Counted from the first letter of the stretch, positions 36,072 to 47,596 are shown. The stretch: 64,000 nucleotides of DNA from Lobosporangium transversale (GCF_002105155.1 NW_019028990.1:822839-886838), one strand, 5' to 3'. Notes: generated by a model from the letters alone, not told the origin. Translations and numbers: made by a program.

Positions 36072-38276
36072 ATGGCCTCTAAAGACAAGGATATTGTCCG
36101 CCGGAAGTTGGTCATTGTTGGAGATGGAGCTTGTGGGAAAACCTCATTGTTGTCCGTATTCACGCTAGGATACTTCCCAAAGGTGAGTTTGTTCAAAGCT
36201 TGACTTTTCTTGTTTCCTTTCTTTTTCATTCCATGCTATATCACTCTCCCTTACAATGGGGAGTCATTCCTTTTCAAGCTCACAGAAGGAGAGGAAGGAA
36301 TAACTTCAATTGTTCGCTCTTCCTCCACCACCACCCAGTAATGGCTAACGAATAAAAGAAAGTAGTAGCATCAACAAGCAACATATTCTTAAACTATTCC
36401 CACCTAACAGCTTCTTGGCTGCTTTTTGCAGTAGCGCAATAATAATATCCTGTGACTTGACCGGAAACAGGAGAATAAAAAAATGGAACGACTAATTATG
36501 AGAGTAATCTCAAGTGACAGCAACAACAGTGCTTGGGGTCTTTGCTGCAATAACCGGCGGATCTTTGGATGACCGAGCAACACATGGAACATTCCTTCTT
36601 TGGCAAGGCAGCAGGTGGACCAGGTGGACAGTCAGATTGAGGCAGTGCATCCAATGAAGGCTGTACCTTTTTTTTTTTTTTTTTTTTTTTTTTGGGTTTT
36701 CTACTTTGAATGAGGACTTATCAAACACACTGCCTCTTTTTTTTTTCTTTTTTTGGAGTTTATAATCAAAATGACAAGATTGGAAGGGCTCCGAGGGATC
36801 AAAAAAAAAAAAAAAAAAAAAGCAGATGTATGAGTGTATAAGAAATATAAGAAACATAAGAATCAATGCCTTTGCGGGGAGGAGTCAGTCCAATCCATAT
36901 TCTGGATGATATGTCGAGCTCAACTATTGTGTTGCCTTTTCTGTTGGGTGTAAGGGAGGTTATGTAATCAAAGAATGAAAAAAAGATTTGGTCAGAACGC
37001 ATCCTCAAACTTGGACATCCTTACTAAAAGTGGACGAAAATAAACATGGACAGAGATATTTAACTAGGATGTGTCGGTGTGTACTTGAGCATGCTATCCT
37101 TCTGCTCCATTGTCTGTCGTTTGTATTCCAGTTTTCCCACCGAGGAGCTGCCATCTATAATTACAGTGCAGCAGCATACATATTTTTAGAAATTCTTTGG
37201 ATACACAGAAGCGGATGTGGCGGCGAGCAAAAAAAAAAAAAACGCCATAGGCGCAATTTTAGTACTATTACCTTCAGTACCAATATTACAAGACGCCTAA
37301 ATCTAACCATCACCCCCCATACTCTATGATGCCACGGAAACTTTTGATATATATTGTCTTGTATCTGACCCTCCTGCATGAACACGGCGCCAAATGGATC
37401 TCTCATTGATAGGACTATGTAAGTAACAAAGGATTGTAAGAATAAGGTTATGAAAATCGTTTTATTTTTTTCCATACCAGGAACTTATGATACGATTCTC
37501 CCTTGTTGATGCTCAATGAATAGAATCCGACTGTTTTTGAGAACTTTGTAACGGATGTCAAAATTGATGGAAAGCCTGTACAGTTAGCACTATGGGATAC
37601 AGCGTACGTGTATACAGAAATTAGAGTCAAATGACTTGCTTCGCTCAACTGCTTATTGCTCTGTATGCCAAAGAAAGGAAGAAGACAATAACAGCAATGA
37701 TAAATATAATGGACTGCAGCAACAAAAACATTAACGCTTTTACTGAACTTTTTTTTTATTTACCTCTGCTCCTCTCTTTGTACTGCTTGCTGATAGTGGA
37801 CAAGAAGCATATGAGGTACATGGTGGATTCTGCGTTATTTCGCATGATTAACTCTAAGAATGTATCATACCTATTATTACACACATTAACTCTTTCATTT
37901 TTTGTGTGTGGAATGGAAAACGACCTTTGCCTGTTGGCGACGATAGCGGCTCCGACCACTCTCTTATACCAAAGCACATGTCATTCTCATTGGGTACTCT
38001 GTTGACACGCCTGACTCTCTAGATAACGTCACGTCGAAGGTTCGTCCTCATCAACATGACCTAGTAGAAGAGAGAAAGAGCTTTATCCCTATACTAACGT
38101 AGATACTGGTTGTCGGATGTTCAATCTAATATAGTGGATTCAAGAAGTTCAAGTATATTGTCCCGATACACCTGTTATCCTCGTCGGAATGAAGAAGGAT
38201 TTAAGAGATGAATATGAACAAGCAGCCAATACGGAACAGCCTAAGACCACTCGATTTGTCACCACAGCTGAAGTAA

Positions 38277-38313
<37 letters not shown>

Positions 38314-38537
38314 AAAAAGCCCATCCTATTCCACGATCCTTTTTGGGACTCAAGCTAAATTTGCTTTCTTTTTTTTTTTAGGCCGAGCGTGTAGCACAAG
38401 AGATTGGAGCACGGAACCATTTAGAATGTAGTGCATTGACAGGTGATGGTGTGGACGACGTGTTCGAAGCAGCAACACGTGGAGCATTGACGCAAGGCAA
38501 TCAGTCTCAAGAAAGCGGGTGCTGTGTTATCCTGTAA
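36072..38537 (+). CDS. Rho-family small GTPase
   Basis: Molecular switch for cell polarity and wall synthesis at the plasma membrane. Six exons: 36072-36182, 37524-37603, 37797-37815, 37947-38039, 38135-38272 and 38382-38537, exactly 198 residues. Motifs in order: P-loop GDGACGKTS, switch I end [10 protein letters not shown], switch II WDTAGQEAYERLRP, then [13 protein letters not shown] (G4 region), ECSALTGDG (G5) and a C-terminal CVIL box that predicts geranylgeranylation. Exon 3 is only 19 nt. Intron 1 is 1341 bp, far longer than the others. At the exon 1-2 join the protein reads FPKNPTVF, two residues shorter than the usual FPKEYxPTVF, so the exon-2 start is in doubt or the gene is altered. 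It looks closest to Rho1, but Rho paralogues are not separated safely by eye. Fragments of this gene lie inverted at 32316-34022. Confidence 0.8.
36496..36660 (-). other. Cysteine-rich open segment, antisense within Rho intron 1
   Basis: A 54-codon frame ending in TAA, preceded by an acceptor-like TACAG after an A-rich run. It encodes nine cysteines, including KECSMCCSV and KHCCCCHLR. There is no start codon in the segment, so it would have to be the last exon of a minus-strand gene whose upstream exon I did not find. It may be chance. Confidence 0.2.
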
Positions 38538-38945
38538 AGAATTATGCATAGCGCAACGCGTTCTTAACATACTACGGCACAGCACGACACGGTACAGCGA
38601 AGCACAACACAACATATCACAGCATAGTACATCACTTGAATAGGAAAAGGGTGATGGAAAAAAAAAAAATCAAGTTTTGAAGAGACTACTGACAAAACTA
38701 TACAAGGAAAATAAGGATGATTTATGAGTAGTAAAAACAGACAAAAAAAAAAAAATGAATGTATAATCCTCAGACTGAACATTTTACAACTTTACAACTA
38801 CGGTATTAAAAAAAAAAAAGAAAAAAGAAAAAAAAGATCGATCTATTTATTGTATGATGCACTTAAAAAAAGTGAGCGGGTGCGGGTATCTATTTCTCTC
38901 AGAAAAAAAAAGTCTAAAATTCTACTGGAGATCAATGATGGACGT
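38538..38945. other. Intergenic between convergent Rho and CNH genes
   Basis: Shared 3' region, about 400 bp, with several A runs (near 38660, 38745 and 38808-38835). No gene seen. Confidence 0.4.
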
Positions 38946-41900
38946 TCAATAATATCCAATCAACTCAAGATCATCTCGTACCAAGGGGACAAGACCGAGC
39001 TTGCAGATTGAGATACCATTTCTGGGATGACAATAGCTGAAAAAGATCCCCAACGAGTCATCTGCAACGTTATCTCTGCCCAAGAACTTGATGGACGGGC
39101 TTGAATTGGAACCACCGCCGTGGCTGGTAGAGCTATTATTGTTATTTTGACTATTTTGGATGCTTGTTGCTGCAGGAACAGATGGGATCGCCGGTATTCC
39201 AGACCCACCTTCTCCACCTCCTGTTGTTTTATCTATATTGTGATTAGTTGTTGTAGAATTAGCGACATGAGTGTTCGATGCTGTTGCTGTTGCCGCTGCC
39301 GCTGCCGCTGCCATGGCGTCTGCAGCCGTAACAAGATCCTTCTTTGTGATCTCCTTGACTTTACTGCCTTTTGACAACGAAAATATGACAATTGACGTTT
39401 TTTCAAACCCAACGACATAAATATCTTGTGGTGTCTTCAAAAAATCAATCTTTTGAGGAGGGAATGATTCCCAATCGAGGATGACGGATGACTGGGGTTT
39501 GCCATGGATGTCAACGATCCGAGACTGGGATCCACAGGTGGCCAAGAAGAGTTGATTCATTGTCCGTTGATTGAAAGCCATGTTCAGGACCTCATCTGAG
39601 GTCACCATCCGGGTCTTTTTAGGAGACTTGAAAAGTGGATGGTTTGTCGTGGTGATGGCAGCTGTAGGATTAATAGAAGCATTGTTATTGTTGCTAGATG
39701 GTGCCTGCTGCTGCTGTTGCTGTTGAGCCCAATTGATAGATGCCGAGGAAGAGGAGGAAGAGCAAGGTGAGGTGGAGGATGATCCAAACGAAGGTTCGGG
39801 GGCGGATGCTTGAAGTTGCAATAGTTGCAGGGCCTTTAATGCCAGTGCATCAGCTTCTGCCCGCTCTTGTTCCTCTAATTGCTGTTGGTGAATGCTCAGC
39901 TGATCACAGGGTCGCTGGATGATATCATCGTGGGATCGTCGACCTGCATCCATTGATAGGATAGGCTTTGCTGCTGAAGTAGAGACGGATGACGGCGATT
40001 GCTCTGGTGCAAAAGTGCTGTACTGCTCCTTCGAGTCCCTATTGCTATGACTGCCATTGTTTCTATTGCCACCATACAACCCTGTAGTCGCTTCAGGATA
40101 AAGAATATGAGGAGGCACATCAAAAGGGATTTTCTCAAACGAATACCAAAGTGCGTTGCCACCACTACCGCCACTGCTGCCACTACCGCTTCCGCCACTG
40201 CAGCTGTTACCACCATTGGTATTACTGCTGCTTCGGAAGCCCAATCGCTTTCCAATTCCGTGAAGGATGCCACCACTACTGGTCTCAGGCTTGTGAATGT
40301 CTGTGACGGACATGGTATCGACGTTGACGATCCATGCCCGGGGTCCCTTCCCTAAAACAATGTCTGTCACATCCTGTGGACTCTTGACGACCGTCATAAA
40401 ACTGGGCGCCTCTGGGTGATAAAACTCTTTGTAATGCCTCCACTCATACGGATTGTTGTTACTCTGATCATCGCGAGATCCTGCATATCCATAGTTGTTG
40501 CTGTTATATGATGCTGCAGTGACCATCCCGCCAGCACCCCCGGTACCTCCGACAGAACCATTGATTAAAGAGCTTGATCTGGGTCGCCCAGAGGTTTCAG
40601 CATTAGAAGAGGAAGAGACAGCTGACCAAGAAGCTGCTTTAAGACCACGAGCAAACTTGGGTCGACAATAGATATCAATCCCGTTCTTGGAAAGGATGGT
40701 CATGTAAACAGTTGAGTAGGTATAATGGAAATCGATGCTTAAGACATCCTTTGTCTGCTTCAGTTTTGTAAAATCCCATGCCCAAGAGATTGCTTCCTCA
40801 GAGGGTGCATCTTGACCGCTAGTGACATGAGCAGCCATGTTGGAGTTGACGGCAGCCTGACTCAGATAGGATGCCATTTGAGAAAAGCGTTTGTTTTTGG
40901 TTACACCGAAGCCACTTCCAGCACCTGTGCTCGGGGAAACAGGGGTAGAGGCGGCCTGTTGTTGGTGTTGCTGTTGTTGACTCTTCTTCATGACGTGTTC
41001 ATGAGCCAACGAAGCTAATCCACCAAAACTCAACGGTCTTTGTTTGTTTTTCTTGTAGGAGAACGCATCATGATCGAGCCCCTTTTCGTCGAATGCTCCG
41101 CCCGAGTTATTATTCATTCGAGCAGGAGGTGATAACAATGAGGATCTATCGATACTACGGGTGTGCTGATGATGATGATGTGATGATGGCGGCAACTGTG
41201 GAGGATAAGATAAAGCTGTTGAAGAGGTGGAGGAGGAGACTGGGGAGGCAGCGGAGGAACCCTTGAGAATACGGCCATTGGTACCACTGGCATTGGTTGC
41301 GGTCATGTGGCTCTTAGGGCTCGTGTTAGGGCTGTTGTTGTCTCCATGCGGATTATGGTGGTTTTCATCCTTTTGGAAGGCGGTCTCGACTCGCAACTGG
41401 ATCATGTTCTTCATCGCTCCGAGTCTTCCGCCTTCAACAATACGATTATGACCTTCTTTGGAATGACCATACGAAACCAGCTTCTTGATCGAATCATAAT
41501 CGTAACAGCGTACACGGGCATTACGTCCAGCAATCACAACAATCAGGCCAATATCTTCGAGACAATGAATTTCTTTAAAGGCAAGGCCTTGGATATGAGT
41601 ACGGATACTTTGTTTCTCAGCAGGTAAAGTCAAGTCGATGGAGTGTAGAGCGCTTGTAGAGCCGACAAGAAGGTATTGTTGATCGTGCATGGGATTGGCG
41701 CAGATGAATTGATAATTATGGGGCTGTGGTGGTGGCGTTGATGTTGGTGTTGGCTGTGCAGATTCTCCAGCTCCCACTCCTGGTCCTGGTCCTGGTCCTG
41801 ATCCTGGTCCTATCCCTATCCCTATCCCTACTCCTCCTACTCCCCCTCCTACTACTACTACTCCTCCTCCGGTGTTTGCCCCTACTGAGCTCGACCCATA

Positions 41901-42323
41901 AGCATAGTTATAAATGGAGGAGCGTATTGAAGTTGTTGATTTTGATGTTGCAACAGGTTGTGGGGGAGCCATTAGTTCCTGAATCTGGAAAAGATGTTCC
42001 TCTATGGGGAAAGAATAGGCTGAGTTAGGGGTTCCGGAAATGGGAATGGGCACATAGTTTCCAACAGGGAGAGAGAAGGAGTAAGGTGGTGGCTGCTCCA
42101 TAGAGGTTTGAGGAGGAGAGGGTTGGTCGAATGAGATTCTGGGAAGAGGGAGAGGTTGCTGTTGTTGTTGTTGATGTTGATGTTGTTGATAGTCTAACGA
42201 TAATCTTGAAAGGTCTCCTTGGATTTGCTGGTCCTGTGGTCTTGAAGGTGCATGGACAGAGTCATGCGTTTGTTGAGGAGGAAGAGGAGGAGAAGGAGAA
42301 GGAGAAGGAAGAGAATTGGTCAT
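38946..42323 (-). CDS. CNH (citron homology) domain protein, 1125 aa
   Basis: Intronless frame. The first 200 residues are Pro/Gln/His-rich and contain Gly-Pro and Gly-Val repeats, so probably disordered. From about residue 205 the sequence has the beta-propeller style of a CNH domain: FICANPMHDQQYLLVGSTSA, SIDLTLPAEKQSIRT, LEDIGLIVVIAGRNARVRCY. The domain is split by very long low-complexity insertions (Ser, Asn, Gln, Gly and Ala runs) and resumes in DEVLNMAFNQRTMNQLFLAT and DWESFPPQKIDFLKTPQDIYVVGF, ending in GISICKLGLVPL. CNH domains occur in Rom2-type RhoGEFs, GCK kinases and vacuolar tethering proteins, and can bind small GTPases. No DH, PH or kinase domain is visible here. It is tail-to-tail with the Rho gene, 408 bp away. 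The role is not known. Confidence 0.7.
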   Translation of the reverse strand: MTNSLPSPSPSPPLPPQQTHDSVHAPSRPQDQQIQGDLSRLSLDYQQHQHQQQQQQPLPLPRISFDQPSPPQTSMEQPPPYSFSLPVGNYVPIPISGTPNSAYSFPIEEHLFQIQELMAPPQPVATSKSTTSIRSSIYNYAYGSSSVGANTGGGVVVVGGGVGGVGIGIGIGPGSGPGPGPGVGAGESAQPTPTSTPPPQPHNYQFICANPMHDQQYLLVGSTSALHSIDLTLPAEKQSIRTHIQGLAFKEIHCLEDIGLIVVIAGRNARVRCYDYDSIKKLVSYGHSKEGHNRIVEGGRLGAMKNMIQLRVETAFQKDENHHNPHGDNNSPNTSPKSHMTATNASGTNGRILKGSSAASPVSSSTSSTALSYPPQLPPSSHHHHQHTRSIDRSSLLSPPARMNNNSGGAFDEKGLDHDAFSYKKNKQRPLSFGGLASLAHEHVMKKSQQQQHQQQAASTPVSPSTGAGSGFGVTKNKRFSQMASYLSQAAVNSNMAAHVTSGQDAPSEEAISWAWDFTKLKQTKDVLSIDFHYTYSTVYMTILSKNGIDIYCRPKFARGLKAASWSAVSSSSNAETSGRPRSSSLINGSVGGTGGAGGMVTAASYNSNNYGYAGSRDDQSNNNPYEWRHYKEFYHPEAPSFMTVVKSPQDVTDIVLGKGPRAWIVNVDTMSVTDIHKPETSSGGILHGIGKRLGFRSSSNTNGGNSCSGGSGSGSSGGSGGNALWYSFEKIPFDVPPHILYPEATTGLYGGNRNNGSHSNRDSKEQYSTFAPEQSPSSVSTSAAKPILSMDAGRRSHDDIIQRPCDQLSIHQQQLEEQERAEADALALKALQLLQLQASAPEPSFGSSSTSPCSSSSSSASINWAQQQQQQQAPSSNNNNASINPTAAITTTNHPLFKSPKKTRMVTSDEVLNMAFNQRTMNQLFLATCGSQSRIVDIHGKPQSSVILDWESFPPQKIDFLKTPQDIYVVGFEKTSIVIFSLSKGSKVKEITKKDLVTAADAMAAAAAAATATASNTHVANSTTTNHNIDKTTGGGEGGSGIPAIPSVPAATSIQNSQNNNNSSTSHGGGSNSSPSIKFLGRDNVADDSLGIFFSYCHPRNGISICKLGLVPLVRDDLELIGYY

Positions 42324-43055
42324 GACAGGTATCTATGAGATGGTAAAGAGAGAAAGAGAGAAAGAGAGAAAGAGAGAAAGAGACGGAGAGGCAATGATTT
42401 ATCCTGAAACGTTAATGATTAAAAGGAAAAGGAAAAAAGGAAAAGGAAAAAAGGAAAAGGAAAGGAAAAGAGAAAAGAGAAAAGAGAAAAGTGAGAAAAG
42501 TGAGGCGGAACAAAAACAGAAAAAGATAAAAGTGTTATTTTCGGTACAGAACACAAAATATGGGCGTTTTGTTCTTTTATTTTTTATTATTCTGATTTTG
42601 GCAAAAAAAAAAAAAAAAAAAAAAAAAAAGTAGAGGCAGAGGGTTGAAGGAACGAGTGTAAAGTGGAAGAGGAAGAAAGAAAGAAAGAGAAAGAGAGTAG
42701 TAATGAAGGAAGGAAGGAAGGAAGGAAAGGAAAGAAGATTTTTTGGAGGGAAAATGGTACAAGAGAACGGCCAAGCTTCTTTCTATTCGTAAACGTAATT
42801 TAATTGACGTTGGCTGTGTATGAGTTGTTCAGAATGGGATAGATTCATTACCATGTCATGTCTGTCCACCATTGCATCAGTACCATCAGTACTATTGATT
42901 ACACTATAAAATAAAATAAAAAGTGCAGTCATTGACATTTGGATTTGGCAAGGACACGCACGAACAAGTCTTGCCCATCCAATGTGTCAAATTTTATTTG
43001 TTCTCACACAATCTTCTTTTACACATCAACACATTCACTTCATCTCATTCGATCC
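42324..43055. promoter_or_regulatory. Divergent region between the CNH gene and MMAA
   Basis: Purine-rich on the plus strand next to the CNH start, including GAGAAAGA repeats (42345-42382) and AAAGG repeats to about 42500, an A27 run at about 42603-42629 and a GGAA repeat near 42705-42730. Such purine tracts are likely promoter or leader sequence of the minus-strand gene. No gene seen. Confidence 0.5.
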
Positions 43056-44437
43056 ATGTCATCCTTCAAGGCCACCGCTGCCTCTACAAGGGCTTTTTTT
43101 GCTTTGAAACAACGTCATTTATCCCTGGTCCGAAGACGACCCACCTGGCATCCTCTTGTAGGTGAGTTGTTATCTCTTTCTACTACTACTACTTTTTTTT
43201 TTTTTTTTTTTTTTTTTTCTTTCATTTCTTTACCTTCAATATCCCCGATACAAATAACTTCTCCATAACCTAACCTCAACCATGTTTCTCTGTTCATATA
43301 TTGCCTTAATCATCTTATTCATTAATCCATCAATCCATCAATCCATCAATCCATCAATCCATCAATCCATCAATCAATTGATCGGATAAAATAATAAACT
43401 AAAGGCTCGCGATCCTATACACAACGTGGACTGACGACTTCAATTGAACAAAATACTCCAACAACGTCGATAGATCAACAGCACAAACGACGCGATGATT
43501 CTGTTGAAGGACTCCTCACCGGATTGATCAATGGAGACCGATATGCATTAGCAAGAGCAATCACTCTTGGTGAGTAATTCTTTTTTATTTTAAAAAAAAA
43601 TTTCTGATCAGGAGAACCGTGGGAGAAATTCGCTTTTGCCAATGAAAATCTGGAAGTGAAGATCGGTCTCGTTCCTGTATCCTTCTTATCTTATAAGACT
43701 TACTCGTTCTATATGAAATGCACGATACATCTTTAACAACACCATCAATAACAAAAAAAAAAAAAAAAAAAAGTTGAGTCTTCCAACCCCAAACACCGTG
43801 TTCAGGCGCAGCGTCTCCTCTCTATGATCCTGGAACGTGAATCTAATCTTGCCTCAAAGCAGAGTACATCCCTTGCCAGCATAACGCCTTCCTTGGATGA
43901 TAAAGCCATACTATCAGTAGAATCATCCTCAACCTCATCTGAAACCAAATTAAATGACCAACAGAAGCAACAACCAATTCGACTCGGAAAAAGCTACAGA
44001 ATTGGACTCTCTGGTCCTCCTGGCGTTGGAAAATCAACATTCATTGAAGCCTTTGGCATGTATCTTCTTTCGCTCGGACACCGTGTCTCTGTTTTGGTAT
44101 TTCAAAAAAAAAAAAAAAAAAAAAAAAATCAATTTGCAAAAAAAAAAAAAAGCGCAAAATTGAAAAGATTTTTTTTTGTATGTGGAGGGGAATAATTTAG
44201 GCTGTGGACCCATCTTCTGCACGGACAGGGGGATCTATCCTTGGTGATAAAACCAGAATGACAGAGCTCTCACGCAACACAATGGCCTATGTCCGCCCAT
44301 CACCAAGTCGTGGAACATTAGGTAGGAAGACCAATCACAAAGTGTTTCTTATTTTTTATCTTTTTTTTATCCTATGGACCATTGTCTAATTGCTAATCCC
44401 CCCGTCACCCTGTAGGAGGTGTATGTTGTCAAAAAAG

Positions 44438-44468
<31 letters not shown>

Positions 44469-44619
44469 TACATTAAACTATTAGAGCATTTAGATGACAT
44501 AGTTGAGTTGGAACCAAACAAATTAATAGGCGTTGCAAGATTATCCTGGATGTCTTTGTTCCCTTTCTTAGGTTGCTAGGAACACAACAGAAGCAATTAC
44601 ATTATGCGAAGGTAAATAC

Positions 44620-44652
<33 letters not shown>

Positions 44653-45821
44653 AAGATATTTCATCTGATCTGTAAACTTCTTCCTTTCTTTCTTTTCTCT
44701 GATTAACATATTAGCGGCAGGATATGACATTTGTCTTGTCGAGACTGTTGGTGTTGGTCAATCTGAGACCATGGTTGCAGACATTGTTGACATGTAAGCA
44801 TTAAGCATTTTTTTTTTTTTTTTTTTTTTTTTTTTGAATACTATAAAGATTTTATTTTTGCTAATCGTTTTTTTGACTGAGGGTAGGTTTGTTCTCTTGG
44901 TTCCTCCAGCTGGTGGAGATGAACTTCAGGTAAAGCGGAAAGAAGTGGGCAAACAGTTCTTTTCAATTTGTCACTCAAGATGTGTTCTCTCTTCCTATCA
45001 TTATTATTACTATCTATATATCTAAGGAACTGAGTGTTTATAATAATAATCCTCATTATTTTAGGGTATGAAAAAGGGCATCATGGAACTATCAGATTTA
45101 GTAATTGTCAACAAATCAGATGGAGCATTAGTAGACTCTGCACGTAATGCTCAGATCGAGTACACTAGTGCCCTTAAGTTTGTCAAGGCCATTTCAGAAA
45201 ATTGGAAACCAAAAGTAATTCGTGTGTCGTCGATGGGTGGGCCTGAAGGCGGAATTGACAAGGCATGGAGTACCATGAAGGAATACTTTGACATCATGGA
45301 GGTAAAAAAAAAAAAAAAAAAAAAAAAAGACTTGCAAAGAGACTTTTATGTCATCACCAACCACCGACCTTGTGTAAAGTAAAAAAAAAAGTGGCTGTGA
45401 TGGAAGACATTCTTATTAATATTTGGCATGCCACTACTGATAGTCGACTGGAGAACTACAACGGAAACGAGGTCACCAACGTAAGATTTGGATGTGGCGG
45501 CAAGTTTCATCGGAATTGCTGGACTTGTAAGTCAGTCGATTGGAGGGTGTTGAATAACCTGGTTAGCCTATAAGGTTGATCAGCCAAGTAAAGAGTGATG
45601 CCTTTCTTTCTAACGTTGAAAGCTTCTTTTTTTTTATGTCTCGTTACTATGACATTATCGCGTACATGAATATGATATCCCTTAGACTCAATGAGGATGC
45701 ACAAGTGCGAGAGTTGGCCAAGGAACTGGAATCCAAGGTTCTTCAGAACGAAGTCATGTCTGGCGCAGCAGCACATCAAATTGTAGAACGGTTCATGAAG
45801 GGCATGAACAGTTCATCTTGA
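43056..45821 (+). CDS. MMAA: MMAA/MeaB-type GTPase of methylmalonyl-CoA mutase
   Basis: G3E-family chaperone GTPase that loads and protects adenosylcobalamin-dependent methylmalonyl-CoA mutase in mitochondria. Eleven exons: 43056-43161, 43405-43569, 43774-44096, 44201-44321, 44416-44420, 44572-44611, 44715-44793, 44887-44929, 45065-45301, 45444-45526 and 45686-45821, exactly 445 residues. The N-terminus ([19 protein letters not shown]) fits a mitochondrial presequence. Motifs: Walker [13 protein letters not shown] at about 169-180, [62 protein letters not shown], and [11 protein letters not shown] near the C-terminus. Exon 5 is only five nucleotides long and is required to give the invariant LGGV. 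An 8-bp tandem repeat fills intron 1. The gene implies cobalamin use, uncommon in fungi. Confidence 0.9.
43324..43375. repeat. Tandem 8-bp repeat, unit AATCCATC
   Basis: About 6.5 head-to-tail copies inside intron 1 of MMAA. Confidence 0.9.
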
Positions 45822-46240
45822 GAGACTAAAAAACTAAACGTACAAAGTTCTAGAAAGACCAACAATAAAATTAAAATTAGAAAATTATCTATTACACATT
45901 GCTAAGACATAACAGAAACTCCACAGGCACCAGGTACCAGGCACCAGGAACAACAAACAGTCATCTGAATTACGCTTATTTACACATTTATACATTTACA
46001 CATTTACACATTTACACATTTACAGCTATAACAAGCTCATGATATTAAAGTTCACAAGTTCCATTGGGCTTTGACCTTCCACCTCCGAATGATCAGTCAC
46101 ATTTCCTTTCCTCTTTTTTCCATTCTTATTCTCATTCTCTCCATTCATTAGTCCAATTCTTATCCTTTGACTTTGACTCTGCTATTGCTCGCATTCCAGT
46201 TGTTTTATCTTCTATTTCCGCACATTCCTTGTAACCTATC
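45822..46240. promoter_or_regulatory. Intergenic between MMAA and the sphingosine kinase gene
   Basis: A tttacaca repeat occurs at about 45983-46022, and a pyrimidine-rich leader runs from 46075 to the start codon. A likely MMAA poly(A) signal (caataaaat) is at about 45863. No other gene. Confidence 0.5.
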
Positions 46241-47564
46241 ATGATAGACATCTCTCCCACAGAAAATGTTTTCACATGTAGTGCATCTTTTAAAGACCCC
46301 AGCACACTATATCCTACGACCCTCGAACTCTCCTCACACCAATTACTTTGGTCCGCACGACATCCAACTAAAGATAACCATACTATTCAAGGTATATTAA
46401 TACTAAATATATAAATAAAAAAATGTGTCCCGGATCATACTCAATTCCAATTGATACATTTTTTTTTCTTGTTTTCTTATTAGTTCCTTACTGTTGCATC
46501 TATGGATATGAGGCTCCAACGCCTGCTGGACTAGATGTGAATCATCAGGATTTAAAAGACATTGTCCAAAATACCTGTCGAGACCGGATGATCAAAGTCC
46601 ATTTTGTCGAATTCCTCTTCTCAGACTTGAAGGCCGTCTCATCTCCACAGTGCACAACAGCATATTTCTTGTTTGAACGACGGGCGGATGTGCAACGATT
46701 CCTCAATTTGGCACACCAATTAGGAGGTAAACACTATGTTAAATACAAGCAAAAGGGGTAGAATGGAACAGAATGAGATCCCTCATTATTTTAACTTCAC
46801 TGTTGTATCTTTAACAGTTTTTCCACGACCGCGGCGGATATTGGCCCTCGTCAATCCAAACGGCGGAGTCGGTAAAGCAAAGACTATCAACGATACTGTC
46901 GTCCAACCAATGTTGGAGCATTCTGGACTTGATGTTAAAGTACAATGTATGTCGACTGGAACAAAACGTAGCTTTTCTTTTTTTTTTTTTTATTAAAAAA
47001 AAAAAAAAAAAAAAAAAAAAGACTTATACGACTTACTCTTTTATCAATTAGACACAGAATACAGCAAACATGGAATCGATGTTGCTCACAAGATTGATTT
47101 GAAGGAGGTAGACACGTTGGCTGTTGTGTCCGGTGACGGATTACTTCATGAAATTGTCAATGGGCTCTTGTCGCGTTCGGACTGGGATCATGCTCGGCGA
47201 CTACCAATTGCTATCATTCCAGCAGGATCAGGCAATGCGACTGCTACCTCAATAGGTAAAAATGATTCAAGTGAAGGGCGTATTAGGGATTGAAAATCAC
47301 AGAATAGTAAGAAGAAAATGACAAAGTCTTCTCTTTCTCAGGAATACGTAGCCCAATAGTCGCGACACTGGCACTAATTCGAGGCGACACAGTCAAGCTG
47401 GATATCTTTTCATTATCACAGCTGGACCGTCCTAGAATTTACTCCATGCTAATGTTCAGTTGGGGCATGATGGCTGATGCTGACATTGAGTCTGACATGT
47501 AAGTGATGATACTCTACCTAGCATTGAAAAATTGATCATACTTTTATACTTCACAAACTTTGTC

Positions 47565-47596
<32 letters not shown>

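Noticed and set aside
40812-42325. Several plus-strand frames antisense to the CNH gene
   Set aside because: Shadows of low-complexity codon repeats (Gln, Ser, Gly, Pro runs).
43324-43375. Tandem 8-bp repeats as a CRISPR-like array
   Set aside because: No spacers; simple head-to-tail microsatellite in a fungal intron.
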